From NCBI RefSeq assembly GCF_038069655.2, contig NZ_CP150951.2, positions 2,072,001-2,136,000 of the forward strand: a stretch of 64,000 bases of DNA, read 5' to 3'. Below, piece after piece: positions 36,887 to 43,915 of this stretch. Every line of letters begins with the position of its first letter. Position 1 is the stretch's first letter. Below the pieces are notes generated by a model. That model was not told where the DNA came from. It ran no database searches and saw only the letters and a program-made list of their open reading frames with translations. Source of the DNA: Yoonia sp. BS5-3. GTDB lineage: Bacteria; Pseudomonadota; Alphaproteobacteria; Rhodobacterales; Rhodobacteraceae. Made by a program: the position numbers and the translations under genes.

Positions 36887-37192
36887 ATGAAACCCGGTGA
36901 ATTGATTGTCGCAGATGGACATCACACGCTGAATGGCCAGGCCCATGTTTTGACGATAGAAGTGGCTAATACAGGAGATCGACCAGTTCAGGTCGGTTCG
37001 CATTTTCATTTTGCCGAAACAAATGCGGCCCTGGATTTTGATCGGGATACTGCGCACGGGATGCGTTTGGACATCGCCGCTGGAACCGCCGTCAGGTTTG
37101 AGCCCGGCCAGCGCCGCGAGGTGCATTTGATCCCGATTTCCGGTGCCCGCCGGGTCTTTGGGTTTAACGGTAGGGTCATGGGGGACCTGTGA
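36887..37192 (+). CDS. ureB: Urease beta subunit UreB
   Basis: A 101-residue beta subunit starting [16 protein letters not shown]. It contains [45 protein letters not shown] and the C-terminal [14 protein letters not shown], all diagnostic. The ATG at 36887 is 8 bases after AGAAGGGG; a nearby ATG at 36883 is out of frame and stops at once. Between its stop and the next gene lies the CTGC-N3-GCAG palindrome pair. Confidence 0.98.
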   Translation: MKPGELIVADGHHTLNGQAHVLTIEVANTGDRPVQVGSHFHFAETNAALDFDRDTAHGMRLDIAAGTAVRFEPGQRREVHLIPISGARRVFGFNGRVMGDL

Positions 37193-37221
37193 CGCAGGCA
37201 GCGTTCATAAGGCCTCTTATG

Positions 37222-37250
37222 CTGCGATGCAGAAAAATGCTGCATCGCAG
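37222..37250 (+). promoter_or_regulatory. Paired CTGC-N3-GCAG palindromes, PhaR-like operator
   Basis: CTGCGATGCAG (37222-37232), 7 bases AAAAATG, CTGCATCGCAG (37240-37250). Each half is itself CTGC-N3-GCAG, and the two are exact reverse complements, so the whole is an 11-bp inverted repeat. From memory, PhaR, the PHA-granule regulator of Rhodobacter and Paracoccus, binds CTGC-N3-GCAG pairs. It lies 54 bases before the Lys/Ala/Pro-rich gene. A hairpin role is an alternative. Confidence 0.55.
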
Positions 37251-37304
37251 AGCAAAACACGCTATGATTGATGCAATTGCAACTCTGCCCAAAAGGGGAC
37301 AAAG

Positions 37305-38006
37305 ATGACGCCTGCATTCACATTGACGATCTCAGCCCAAGCCCTGCGCGTTTCCAGCGCGGTCATCGGACAGCAAATGCAGCTGGCCGACCTGATTATT
37401 GACCAAAGCGTCGCGATGCAGCGCGCGATGTTGCCCGGTGAGGTTGTAAAAACCCCCAAGCCGGTGGCCCCCAAAGCCCCGGCCTCGAAGCCCAAAAAAG
37501 CCAGCGCTGCAAAGAAGCCTGCTGCGAAACAAGCATCTAAAAAGGCGCCGCCGCAAACCAAACCTGCCGCTTCAACAGTAGCCAAAGCTGCGAAAGTCAC
37601 GCCAAAGCCCGCTGTGAAAGCTGCGCCAGCGAAGCCTGCGCCGAAGGTGGCTGCCGCGCCCAAGCCAGCAGCACAGAAGGCTGCACCTGCCTTGAAAGTG
37701 GTCAAACCAGAGCCCCAGGAAACACCTGCCGCACCTAAGGTTGAGACCAAGAAAGCGGATGCGCCGAAACCGGTTGCCAAAGCGGCGCCAAAGCCGGCTG
37801 CACCGAAAAAAGCCGCAGCAAAACCTGCAACTGCGAAAAAACCTGCCAAGAAAACGGCGACGGCCAAGACAAAGCCAGCCGCCAAGAAAAAACAAGCAGC
37901 GGCGACCAAGACGCCGCCTGCTACGACTAAAAAAACCACAAAATCAAACACAATCACGGTGCCTGATACCCCTTGGGATGGTCAGACTGCACCTGCAAAG
38001 AACTAA
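37305..38006 (+). CDS. Lys/Ala/Pro-rich protein with phasin-like N-terminus, inside the urease locus
   Basis: A 233-residue protein. Residues 1 to about 45 are non-repetitive and amphipathic (SAVIGQQMQLADLIIDQSVAMQ). From there to the end it is low-complexity Lys/Ala/Pro (repeats of KPA, KKPA and PKPA), like histone H1 or the tails of PHA-granule DNA-binding phasins. The start has AAGGGGA at good spacing. A PhaR-like operator precedes it, which supports a PHA-granule phasin or nucleoid-linking protein; this is inference. It is not a urease protein, but lies between ureB and ureC with 12 bases to ureC, so ureC translation may depend on its transcript. Confidence 0.68.
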   Translation: MTPAFTLTISAQALRVSSAVIGQQMQLADLIIDQSVAMQRAMLPGEVVKTPKPVAPKAPASKPKKASAAKKPAAKQASKKAPPQTKPAASTVAKAAKVTPKPAVKAAPAKPAPKVAAAPKPAAQKAAPALKVVKPEPQETPAAPKVETKKADAPKPVAKAAPKPAAPKKAAAKPATAKKPAKKTATAKTKPAAKKKQAAATKTPPATTKKTTKSNTITVPDTPWDGQTAPAKN

Positions 38007-38018
38007 CCGGAGACACCT

Positions 38019-39779
38019 ATGCCAGCCACGATCTCGCGCGCCGATTATGCCGCAATGTTTGGTCCAACAATCGGAGACCGCGTCAGGCTGGCCGATACGG
38101 ACCTGATTATTGAAGTCGAGCGTGATCTGACGGCTGAAAATGCCGGTGCAGCGACGACGGGCGGCGCCGGGGCGAACGCCCTTTTATATGGCGAAGAGGT
38201 CAAGTTCGGCGGTGGCAAGGTGATCCGCGATGGGATGGGCCAAAGCCAGGTGACCCGCGCAGATGGCGCTGTCGATACGGTGATCACCAACGCGTTGATC
38301 GTCGATTGGACGGGCATCATCAAAGCAGATGTTGGCCTGAAAGACGGTATGATCGTGGCTATCGGCAAGGCTGGCAATCCCGATACGCAGCCGGGCGTGG
38401 ATATCATTATTGGCCCAGGGACCGAGGCAATCGCCGGTGAGGGGCGCATTCTGACCGCAGGTGGTATCGATAGCCATATTCACTTTATCTGCCCGCAGCA
38501 AATCGAAGATGCGCTGCATTCAGGCCTGACCACGATGATCGGCGGCGGCACTGGCCCCGCGCATGGCACATTGGCCACTACATGTACGCCCGGGCCTTGG
38601 CATATCGGGCGGATGTTGCAGGCGGCGGATGCTTTTCCGATGAACCTTGCCTTTGCGGGTAAAGGGAACGCATCAATGGCTGCCCCGCTTGAGGAACAGG
38701 TGCTTGGCGGGGCTTGCTGTTTGAAATTGCACGAAGATTGGGGCACCACCCCGGCTGCGATTGATACTTGCTTGTCGGTTGCTGATGCCATGGACGTGCA
38801 GGTGATGATCCATACCGACACGCTGAATGAAAGCGGCTTTGTGGAAAATACGGTTGCGGCCATGAAGGGCCGGACCATTCACGCCTTCCACACCGAAGGC
38901 GCAGGTGGTGGGCATGCCCCTGATATCATCAAGATCTGCGGAGAGGCGCATGTGCTGCCGTCCTCTACAAATCCAACGCGTCCGTTTACTGTGAATACGG
39001 TGGATGAACATCTTGATATGCTGATGGTCTGCCATCACCTGGACAAATCGATCCCCGAGGATGTGGCCTTTGCCGAAAGCCGTATCCGGCGCGAAACCAT
39101 CGCGGCTGAAGATATCCTTCATGACATGGGCGCGTTTTCAATCATCGCATCTGACAGCCAGGCCATGGGCCGCGTGGGCGAGGTGCTGATCCGCACATGG
39201 CAGACTGCCGACAAAATGAAAAAGCAGCGCGGCGCGTTGCCTGAGGAAACCGGCGACAATGATAACGTCCGCGTCCGCCGGTATATCGCGAAATACACGA
39301 TCAACCCGGCCATCGCGCATGGCATTTCGGGGCATGTGGGGTCAATCGAGGTCGGCAAACGTGCCGATCTGGTGCTGTGGAACCCCGCCTTTTTCGGTGT
39401 GAAACCGGAAATGGTTTTGATGGGCGGCACAATTGTTTGTGCGCAGATGGGTGATCCTAATGCGTCCATCCCGACCCCGCAGCCGGTTTATACGCGGCCC
39501 ATGTTTGGGGCCTATGGCCGGTCGGTTGAAAACTCGGCCGTAACCTTTGTCAGCGCCGCAGCGCAGGATGCCGGTCTGGGGGATCGTCTGGGGCTGGCCA
39601 AAACAACGCTACCGGTTGTGAACACGCGCGGTATCGGCAAGACTGACCTAAAGCTGAACGATGCAATGCCGGCGGTTGAGGTAAATCCCGAAACCTATGA
39701 GGTCCGCGCAGATGGCGAATTGCTGACCTGTGAGCCCGCGCAAGAGCTGCCCATGGCGCAGCGTTACTTCCTTTATTAA
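38019..39779 (+). CDS. ureC: Urease alpha (catalytic) subunit UreC, with N-terminal insertion
   Basis: A 586-residue catalytic subunit. Nickel and catalytic residues are all present and shifted by 19 from Klebsiella numbering: His153 and His155 (HIH), carbamylated Lys236 in CLKLHEDWG, His265, His291, flap Cys338-His339 in MVCHHLD, and Asp379. Residues 39-56 (Ala, Gly and Thr-rich) are inserted between DLT and [11 protein letters not shown], where most UreC proteins have a single residue. That accounts for nearly all the extra length over the usual 567-570. It is preceded 12 bases upstream by the Lys-rich gene. Confidence 0.98.
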   Translation: MPATISRADYAAMFGPTIGDRVRLADTDLIIEVERDLTAENAGAATTGGAGANALLYGEEVKFGGGKVIRDGMGQSQVTRADGAVDTVITNALIVDWTGIIKADVGLKDGMIVAIGKAGNPDTQPGVDIIIGPGTEAIAGEGRILTAGGIDSHIHFICPQQIEDALHSGLTTMIGGGTGPAHGTLATTCTPGPWHIGRMLQAADAFPMNLAFAGKGNASMAAPLEEQVLGGACCLKLHEDWGTTPAAIDTCLSVADAMDVQVMIHTDTLNESGFVENTVAAMKGRTIHAFHTEGAGGGHAPDIIKICGEAHVLPSSTNPTRPFTVNTVDEHLDMLMVCHHLDKSIPEDVAFAESRIRRETIAAEDILHDMGAFSIIASDSQAMGRVGEVLIRTWQTADKMKKQRGALPEETGDNDNVRVRRYIAKYTINPAIAHGISGHVGSIEVGKRADLVLWNPAFFGVKPEMVLMGGTIVCAQMGDPNASIPTPQPVYTRPMFGAYGRSVENSAVTFVSAAAQDAGLGDRLGLAKTTLPVVNTRGIGKTDLKLNDAMPAVEVNPETYEVRADGELLTCEPAQELPMAQRYFLY

Positions 39780-39805
39780 GTCTTAAAGGATCAAGTTTTG
39801 CGAAA

Positions 39806-39831
39806 CCAAAGTGCCGTTTCAGGTACTTTGG
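39806..39831 (+). terminator. Hairpin after ureC
   Basis: CCAAAGTGCC (39806-39815), loop GTTTCA, GGTACTTTGG (39822-39831): a 10-bp stem with one G-U pair, 26 bases after the ureC stop, followed by CTTCCACGTTTT. A partial terminator is likely, separating ureC from the downstream small gene, which has its own operator. Confidence 0.5.
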
Positions 39832-39885
39832 CTTCCACGTTTTGCCCGCTGCACAAGAAATCACCAGTTTTGAAAATTCAGCCAG

Positions 39886-39902
39886 ATGCTGCTATGCAGC
39901 AT
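39886..39902 (+). promoter_or_regulatory. CTGC-N3-GCAG palindrome upstream of the 75-residue gene
   Basis: ATGCTGC-TAT-GCAGCAT (39886-39902) is a perfect palindrome with 7-bp arms containing CTGC-N3-GCAG. TTGCATAGG and TTTTGCAGG follow, perhaps a degenerate second half. It is the same motif as at 37222 and lies about 100 bases before the 75-residue gene. A PhaR-like operator is inferred. Confidence 0.45.
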
Positions 39903-40000
39903 TTGCATAGGCGTTTTGCAGGATCAATGATTGTCCCGATCGCTGCCGCCGCCTACCTTCGTGTCAGGGAGGAAACAACGCAAACACGAGGTTTCCTAAG

Positions 40001-40228
40001 ATGAGCTACACTGCTGACAACACATTGATTTCCAATCGCGAAATGATTGGGCAGCTTCTGACACGGATTGGCAACGCACTTGCTATTCCCTTTGTCGCCA
40101 TGGTCGAGGCCAGCGCCGCCAATGCCATTTTGGAAGAGCTGAACGAAACAACAGATGAAGAATTCGCAGCGCAAGGTACGACACGTGCTGACGCGGCACT
40201 AAAAGCGTTCGGTCGCTACGGCTACTAA
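40001..40228 (+). CDS. Small hypothetical protein (75 aa) between ureC and ureE
   Basis: I do not recognise this protein. It starts MSYTADNTLISNREM; a GAGG about 9 bases upstream supports the ATG. A hydrophobic amphipathic centre (LTRIGNALAIPFVAMVEASAAN) could lie on a membrane or granule surface. The rest is acidic, ending AALKAFGRYGY. It is preceded by the CTGC-N3-GCAG palindrome and followed by a hairpin terminator, so it looks like a single-gene unit within the urease locus. A granule-associated role would fit the operator but is speculation. Confidence 0.6.
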   Translation: MSYTADNTLISNREMIGQLLTRIGNALAIPFVAMVEASAANAILEELNETTDEEFAAQGTTRADAALKAFGRYGY

Positions 40229-40235
40229 ACGGGTT

Positions 40236-40253
40236 TGGGGCCTTAGGGCCCCA
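40236..40253 (+). terminator. Hairpin terminator after the 75-residue gene
   Basis: TGGGGCC-TTAG-GGCCCCA (40236-40253): a perfect 7-bp G-C stem 7 bases after the stop, followed by TCTTCTG. It marks the end of the small single-gene unit before the next secreted-protein gene. Confidence 0.6.
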
Positions 40254-40321
40254 TCTTCTGCCATTGCATCCAGCGCAAGGTTGCGTAGTCTACCGGGGTC
40301 TTTGATCGAAGGATTGCCCCG

Positions 40322-40915
40322 ATGAAACTGCAAATCTTGCTGCTGAGTGCCGTTGCCGCTCCAGCCATTGCTGAATGCCCTGCTGCGGGCGATCTATCCG
40401 GTGGTATCCGCGCCTATACGGACGATGGTGGCTATGAGGATTATCAGTCGCTCCGTGACGGGGTCGTTGAAATCAATGTCGTCTATGACGATGGCTATAC
40501 CGGCCGCATGCTGCTGGCACAGGGGACTTACATTCTTGATGCGGTGGATACCGAAAACGGCAAACCCGTTGCCGATACGCGGCTGACCTACGCATATCCC
40601 GTCAACGCGCAAGACATGCCGATCCCGCAGGCCGATGCGCGCTGGTCTGGCCGGATCAATCTGCGCGACCTCGATGGTGTTTTCCAAGAAAGCCAATCCC
40701 ATCGCTGGGGGCCAGTCACACGCGCTACTTTTGGCGCTTGCAGCTATGATACGATCGTCGGAAAAATCGATTACAAAGGGGATGGCTACAGTTTTCAGGA
40801 AGAGATTCAGTACCTTCCCGAACTGGGGATTGGTCTATTGACCGGCTATACTGATGCTGCCGAGGGTATCGATGATGTATACACCTATATATCCATCGAA
40901 AAGCTGCAGAACTGA
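40322..40915 (+). CDS. Secreted hypothetical protein (197 aa) upstream of ureE
   Basis: A 197-residue protein with a signal peptide (MKLQILLLSAVAAPAIAEC) and a mature part of beta-strand character (GGIRAYTDDGGYEDYQSL, INVVYDDGYTGRML). It includes a free-looking Cys after the signal and another in TFGACSYDT. No known motif. It ends 2 bases before ureE and is probably co-transcribed with ureEFG. A periplasmic role in urea or nickel handling would fit the place, but nothing in the sequence shows it. Confidence 0.65.
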   Translation: MKLQILLLSAVAAPAIAECPAAGDLSGGIRAYTDDGGYEDYQSLRDGVVEINVVYDDGYTGRMLLAQGTYILDAVDTENGKPVADTRLTYAYPVNAQDMPIPQADARWSGRINLRDLDGVFQESQSHRWGPVTRATFGACSYDTIVGKIDYKGDGYSFQEEIQYLPELGIGLLTGYTDAAEGIDDVYTYISIEKLQN

Positions 40916-40917
40916 CG

Positions 40918-41376
40918 ATGACTGCTACGGCCTACAAGCTTCACCCACATACCCATGGCGCGCCCGCCGCGACGGTGTCGCTGACTTATGATGCGCGATT
41001 GCTGCGCCGCAAACGTCTGGTGACGGATGGTGGCGTGCCTTTTCTGGTTGATTTGCCGCAAACCACATCCGTCAATGCTGGCGAGGCCTTTGTGCTCGAA
41101 GATGGCCGCGAGATTCAGGTTGTGGCGGCGGATGAGCCGTTGATGCGCGTCACTGGCGATCTGGTTCGCCTGGCTTGGCATATCGGCAACCGGCACGCGC
41201 CCTGCGCGATAGAAGCGAGCGCAGTGGTCGTGCAGCGCGAAAAGGTCATGCGCGCAATGCTGGAACAATTGGGCGCCACAGTCACAGATTTTGACGGCCC
41301 CTTCACGCCGGAAGGCGGCGCATATGGCCATGGGCGCACCATGGGCCATGATCACAGCCATACACATGCGCACTGA
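40918..41376 (+). CDS. ureE: Urease accessory protein UreE (nickel metallochaperone)
   Basis: A 152-residue UreE. The peptide-binding N-terminal domain has TYDARLLRRKRLVTDGG and FVLEDGREIQV; the metal-binding domain has LAWHIGNRHAPCAIEA and MRAMLEQLGATV. It ends in a His-rich tail (HGRTMGHDHSHTHAH) that binds Ni2+. It hands nickel to UreG for the urease active site. Its end overlaps ureF by 11 bases, in a different frame. Confidence 0.95.
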   Translation: MTATAYKLHPHTHGAPAATVSLTYDARLLRRKRLVTDGGVPFLVDLPQTTSVNAGEAFVLEDGREIQVVAADEPLMRVTGDLVRLAWHIGNRHAPCAIEASAVVVQREKVMRAMLEQLGATVTDFDGPFTPEGGAYGHGRTMGHDHSHTHAH

Positions 41377-42001
41377 TCAGCTTTTGACACTGACGCAATG
41401 GCTGTCGCCGGCTTACCCGGTGGGGGCTTTTGCCTGGTCGCATGGGCTAGAGCGGGCCGTTGGCCGGGGCGATGTCAGCAATGCCGCTGATCTATCGGAT
41501 TGGCTGGAGGCGGTTTTGTCCAAAGGGGCAGGGCGGTCGGATGCGATATTGCTTTGTGCGGCCTATGGCGCGGACGAGATTGACGATATCGCCGCACTTG
41601 CCGCCGCACTTGCCCCATCGCTTGAACGTAAAATGGAAACCTTGCAGCAGGGCGCAGCCTTCGCCGCGACAACGCGGGCCGTTTGGGGGTTCGATCTGCC
41701 TGATATGGCCTATCCGGTTGCCGTTGGGCGGGCCGCAAGCCTGGCTGGGTTGCCGCTGGAACCGGTGGTTCATGTCTGGTTGCAGGCCTTTGTCAGCAAT
41801 CTGGTGCAATGCGCCCAGCGGCTTTTGCCAATTGGGCAAACGGCAGGCCAGCAGATCTTGCATGCTTTGAACCAGGACATCGTTGTCGTGGCGCAAGAGG
41901 CGCTGAACGCGTCGCTTGATGATGTCGGATCGGCTACATTCGCGGTTGATACAGCCTCGATGCAGCATAAGGGAGAATATGCGCGGATCTTCCGTTCATG
42001 A
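41366..42001 (+). CDS. ureF: Urease accessory protein UreF
   Basis: A 211-residue UreF: LTLTQWLSPAYPVGAFAWSHGLERAV is the family N-terminal block, and the rest is all-helical. UreF bridges UreD and UreG in the activation complex and gates the GTPase. The ATG at 41366 lies inside the His-rich tail of ureE, giving an 11-base overlap. A longer reading to 41291 would begin before this block and was rejected. It overlaps the DUF3995 gene by 4 bases. Confidence 0.95.
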   Translation: MRTDQLLTLTQWLSPAYPVGAFAWSHGLERAVGRGDVSNAADLSDWLEAVLSKGAGRSDAILLCAAYGADEIDDIAALAAALAPSLERKMETLQQGAAFAATTRAVWGFDLPDMAYPVAVGRAASLAGLPLEPVVHVWLQAFVSNLVQCAQRLLPIGQTAGQQILHALNQDIVVVAQEALNASLDDVGSATFAVDTASMQHKGEYARIFRS

Positions 42002-42399
42002 CGGCTCTTTTGACAGGCGCTTTGGTTATTCTGGCAGTGATTCATGCCCTTTGGGGGCTTGAGATTTGGGTGCCTATCCGGGATGAGGCACGACTGGCCC
42101 GCACGGTTGTCGGCGCGCGTGGTGTCACGCGGATGCCCGGCGCGATCCCTTGCTTTTTGGTTGGGCTTGGCCTGCTGATCATCGCCATTGCGCTTTGGTT
42201 TCCGCAGGTTTTGCTTGGAAAACTCATCTTATGGGGCGCTGCCGCTGTTCTCATGGGGCGCGGTGGTATTGCCTACACGCGGTTCTGGCGCAAAATGACC
42301 CCCGAACAGCCCTTTGCAACCTATGACAAAAAATACTACGCACCGCTTTGTCTGCTGCTGGGCGGTGGGATTGTCTTTGTTCTGCTAAGAGGTATCTAA
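41998..42399 (+). CDS. DUF3995 membrane protein
   Basis: A 133-residue integral membrane protein with about four helices: LLTGALVILAVIHALWGLEIW, IPCFLVGLGLLIIAIALWF, KLILWGAAAVLMGRGGIAY and LCLLLGGGIVFVLL. It matches the DUF3995 layout with the conserved HALWG and YAPLCLLL. The function is unknown. It overlaps ureF by ATGA, and ureG starts on the next base after its stop, so it is bound into urease expression. A link to nickel or urea movement is possible but unproven. Confidence 0.8.
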   Translation: MTALLTGALVILAVIHALWGLEIWVPIRDEARLARTVVGARGVTRMPGAIPCFLVGLGLLIIAIALWFPQVLLGKLILWGAAAVLMGRGGIAYTRFWRKMTPEQPFATYDKKYYAPLCLLLGGGIVFVLLRGI

Positions 42400-43008
42400 A
42401 TGTCGCCAAATGGACCTTTGCGCGTGGGGATTGGTGGGCCGGTCGGTGCCGGGAAGACCACGTTGACCGCTGCTTTGGCGCAAGCCCTGAAAGACAAGCA
42501 CAGTCTTGGCGTGATCACCAACGATATTTACACGCAAGAGGATGCCGAGGCGCTCATGCGCATGCAGATCCTGCCTGCGGATCGGGTGATGGGGGTCGAA
42601 ACCGGTGGTTGCCCACATACCGCTATTCGCGAGGATGCTTCGATCAATCTTGCTGCCGTGGCCGAGATGCGCGAACGCCATGATGATCTTGAGCTGATCC
42701 TGATCGAAAGTGGCGGGGATAATCTGTCAGCGACTTTCAGCCCTGAATTGGCGGATATGACGATCTATGTAATCGACGTGGCCGCGGGCGAGGAAATTCC
42801 GCGCAAGGGCGGGCCAGCGATCACGCGCTCGGATATTCTGATCATCAATAAGGTTGATCTGGCGATGCATGTTGGTGCCTCGCTTGAGGTGATGGAACGG
42901 GATGCCGCGCGCATGCGGGGCGATCTGCCCGTTGTCTTTGCCAGCTTGCGGCACGGCAAGGGCATAGATGAAATCTGCGCGTTGCTGCAAGAGATTGGCG
43001 GACTGTAA
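42400..43008 (+). CDS. ureG: Urease accessory GTPase UreG
   Basis: A 202-residue SIMIBI-class GTPase: P-loop [28 protein letters not shown], the metal-binding motif ETGGCPH (Cys-Pro-His), [21 protein letters not shown] and INKVDLA. It uses GTP to release nickel into apo-urease. It starts on the base after the DUF3995 stop. It ends 2 bases before a convergent gene, so the urease locus has no separate terminator region. Confidence 0.98.
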   Translation: MSPNGPLRVGIGGPVGAGKTTLTAALAQALKDKHSLGVITNDIYTQEDAEALMRMQILPADRVMGVETGGCPHTAIREDASINLAAVAEMRERHDDLELILIESGGDNLSATFSPELADMTIYVIDVAAGEEIPRKGGPAITRSDILIINKVDLAMHVGASLEVMERDAARMRGDLPVVFASLRHGKGIDEICALLQEIGGL

Positions 43009-43010
43009 AC

Positions 43011-43673
43011 CTAATAAGTGGTCCAAATATCGAATTTCAGCGCGCTGCCCCTGTCCCCAGTCAGCGCCTGCACGGCCCCGACGCCAACCCGATACCTGTC
43101 ATTAATGGTAAATAGGATCGATGGGCTGATCTTTGCATAGATATCGTCGTCAAAACCTTCGCCGGTTTGAAGCTGCAGCGTTGTCGTCCAACGATCCGTA
43201 AGGTTATGCCCCCAGGTGAAATCGGCCTTTGACCGGAAAACCTGATCGATATCGCCATATGTGGCCGTGTAATCGACCGCGAGCCAGCCACGATCCAGCC
43301 CGCGCCCCCAGGACAGGCCGCCCCGCATCAGCCGCTCCATCGGGTTATACTCATCCACGCGGGCGCCCAGCGCAAAGCTGGCAGCGACCTTGTCACGCCG
43401 CGTTGTGTCGCCCAATGGGAAACGCGCAAAGGCAAATCCGGTGTCAATCCGACCCTGATCAGCCGTGTGGTAATCAATGCCCACAGTCATCAGGTGCGAT
43501 AGCCCATATTCGACATAGAGGGTCGGGTCATAATGGACAGGCAATTCGGCCCCGTCAGATAGAAGTAAATTTCCGCCCGATGCGATGAATAGCTGGCCCT
43601 TCTCGCGGGCCCAGGCCCCTGCATGGGCAGGCTGCGCCGCGATCAGGCAGATGAAAACGATGAAAAAGCGCAT
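43011..43673 (-). CDS. Outer-membrane beta-barrel-like hypothetical protein
   Basis: A 220-residue protein with a signal peptide (MRFFIVFICLIAAQPAHAGA) and alternating beta-strand character throughout (GQLFIASGGNLLLSD, YVEYGLSHLMTVGIDYH, TFGLGARVDEYNP-like strands). It ends in a strand (ALKFDIWTTY) whose terminal aromatic residue is typical of barrels inserted by BamA. I know no function; it resembles uncharacterised transporter-type outer-membrane proteins. A perfect CtrA box lies 41 bases upstream of its start. Confidence 0.72.
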   Translation of the reverse strand: MRFFIVFICLIAAQPAHAGAWAREKGQLFIASGGNLLLSDGAELPVHYDPTLYVEYGLSHLMTVGIDYHTADQGRIDTGFAFARFPLGDTTRRDKVAASFALGARVDEYNPMERLMRGGLSWGRGLDRGWLAVDYTATYGDIDQVFRSKADFTWGHNLTDRWTTTLQLQTGEGFDDDIYAKISPSILFTINDRYRVGVGAVQALTGDRGSALKFDIWTTY

Positions 43674-43713
43674 GAAAAACCCTAAAGACCAGCAAGACTT
43701 TGTCTGGTTTTGG

Positions 43714-43728
43714 TTAATGCGCGGTTAA
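43714..43728 (-). promoter_or_regulatory. CtrA-type box upstream of the barrel gene
   Basis: TTAA-TGCGCGG-TTAA (43714-43728) fits the alphaproteobacterial CtrA consensus TTAA-N7-TTAA exactly. It is 41 bases upstream of the start of the minus-strand barrel gene at 43673 and about 190 bases from acs. That placing favours control of the barrel gene by CtrA. The match is seen; binding is inferred. Confidence 0.5.
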
Positions 43729-43754
43729 ACGGCCTTCACCACGAGATGTAAATT

Positions 43755-43788
43755 TATTGACACCGCATACGTTGAATTGGTGTCAATA
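43755..43788 (+). promoter_or_regulatory. Inverted repeat in the acs upstream region
   Basis: TATTGACACC (43755-43764), 14-base spacer, GGTGTCAATA (43779-43788): perfect 10-bp arms. It lies about 128 bases before the acs start and about 80 bases from the barrel-gene start. It could be an operator with two half-sites, or a hairpin. The left arm includes TTGACA, which may be a promoter -35. Confidence 0.4.
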
Positions 43789-43915
43789 TTCACAAATTCA
43801 GAACATGCCGCCCCCTGCCGCTTGGATTCTCGGGCGATCTGATGATGATAGCCAGCGGAGGACGGCGTAGCTTTGCGCCAACAGAACGATCGATAACGAA
43901 CAAGGGGGAGCGGCG

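Noticed and set aside
37441..38006. Low-complexity Lys/Ala/Pro tail as a frameshift artefact or repeat element
   Set aside because: The frame stays open from a good start to a stop just before ureC, and DNA-level repeats are imperfect, as expected for a selected low-complexity protein.
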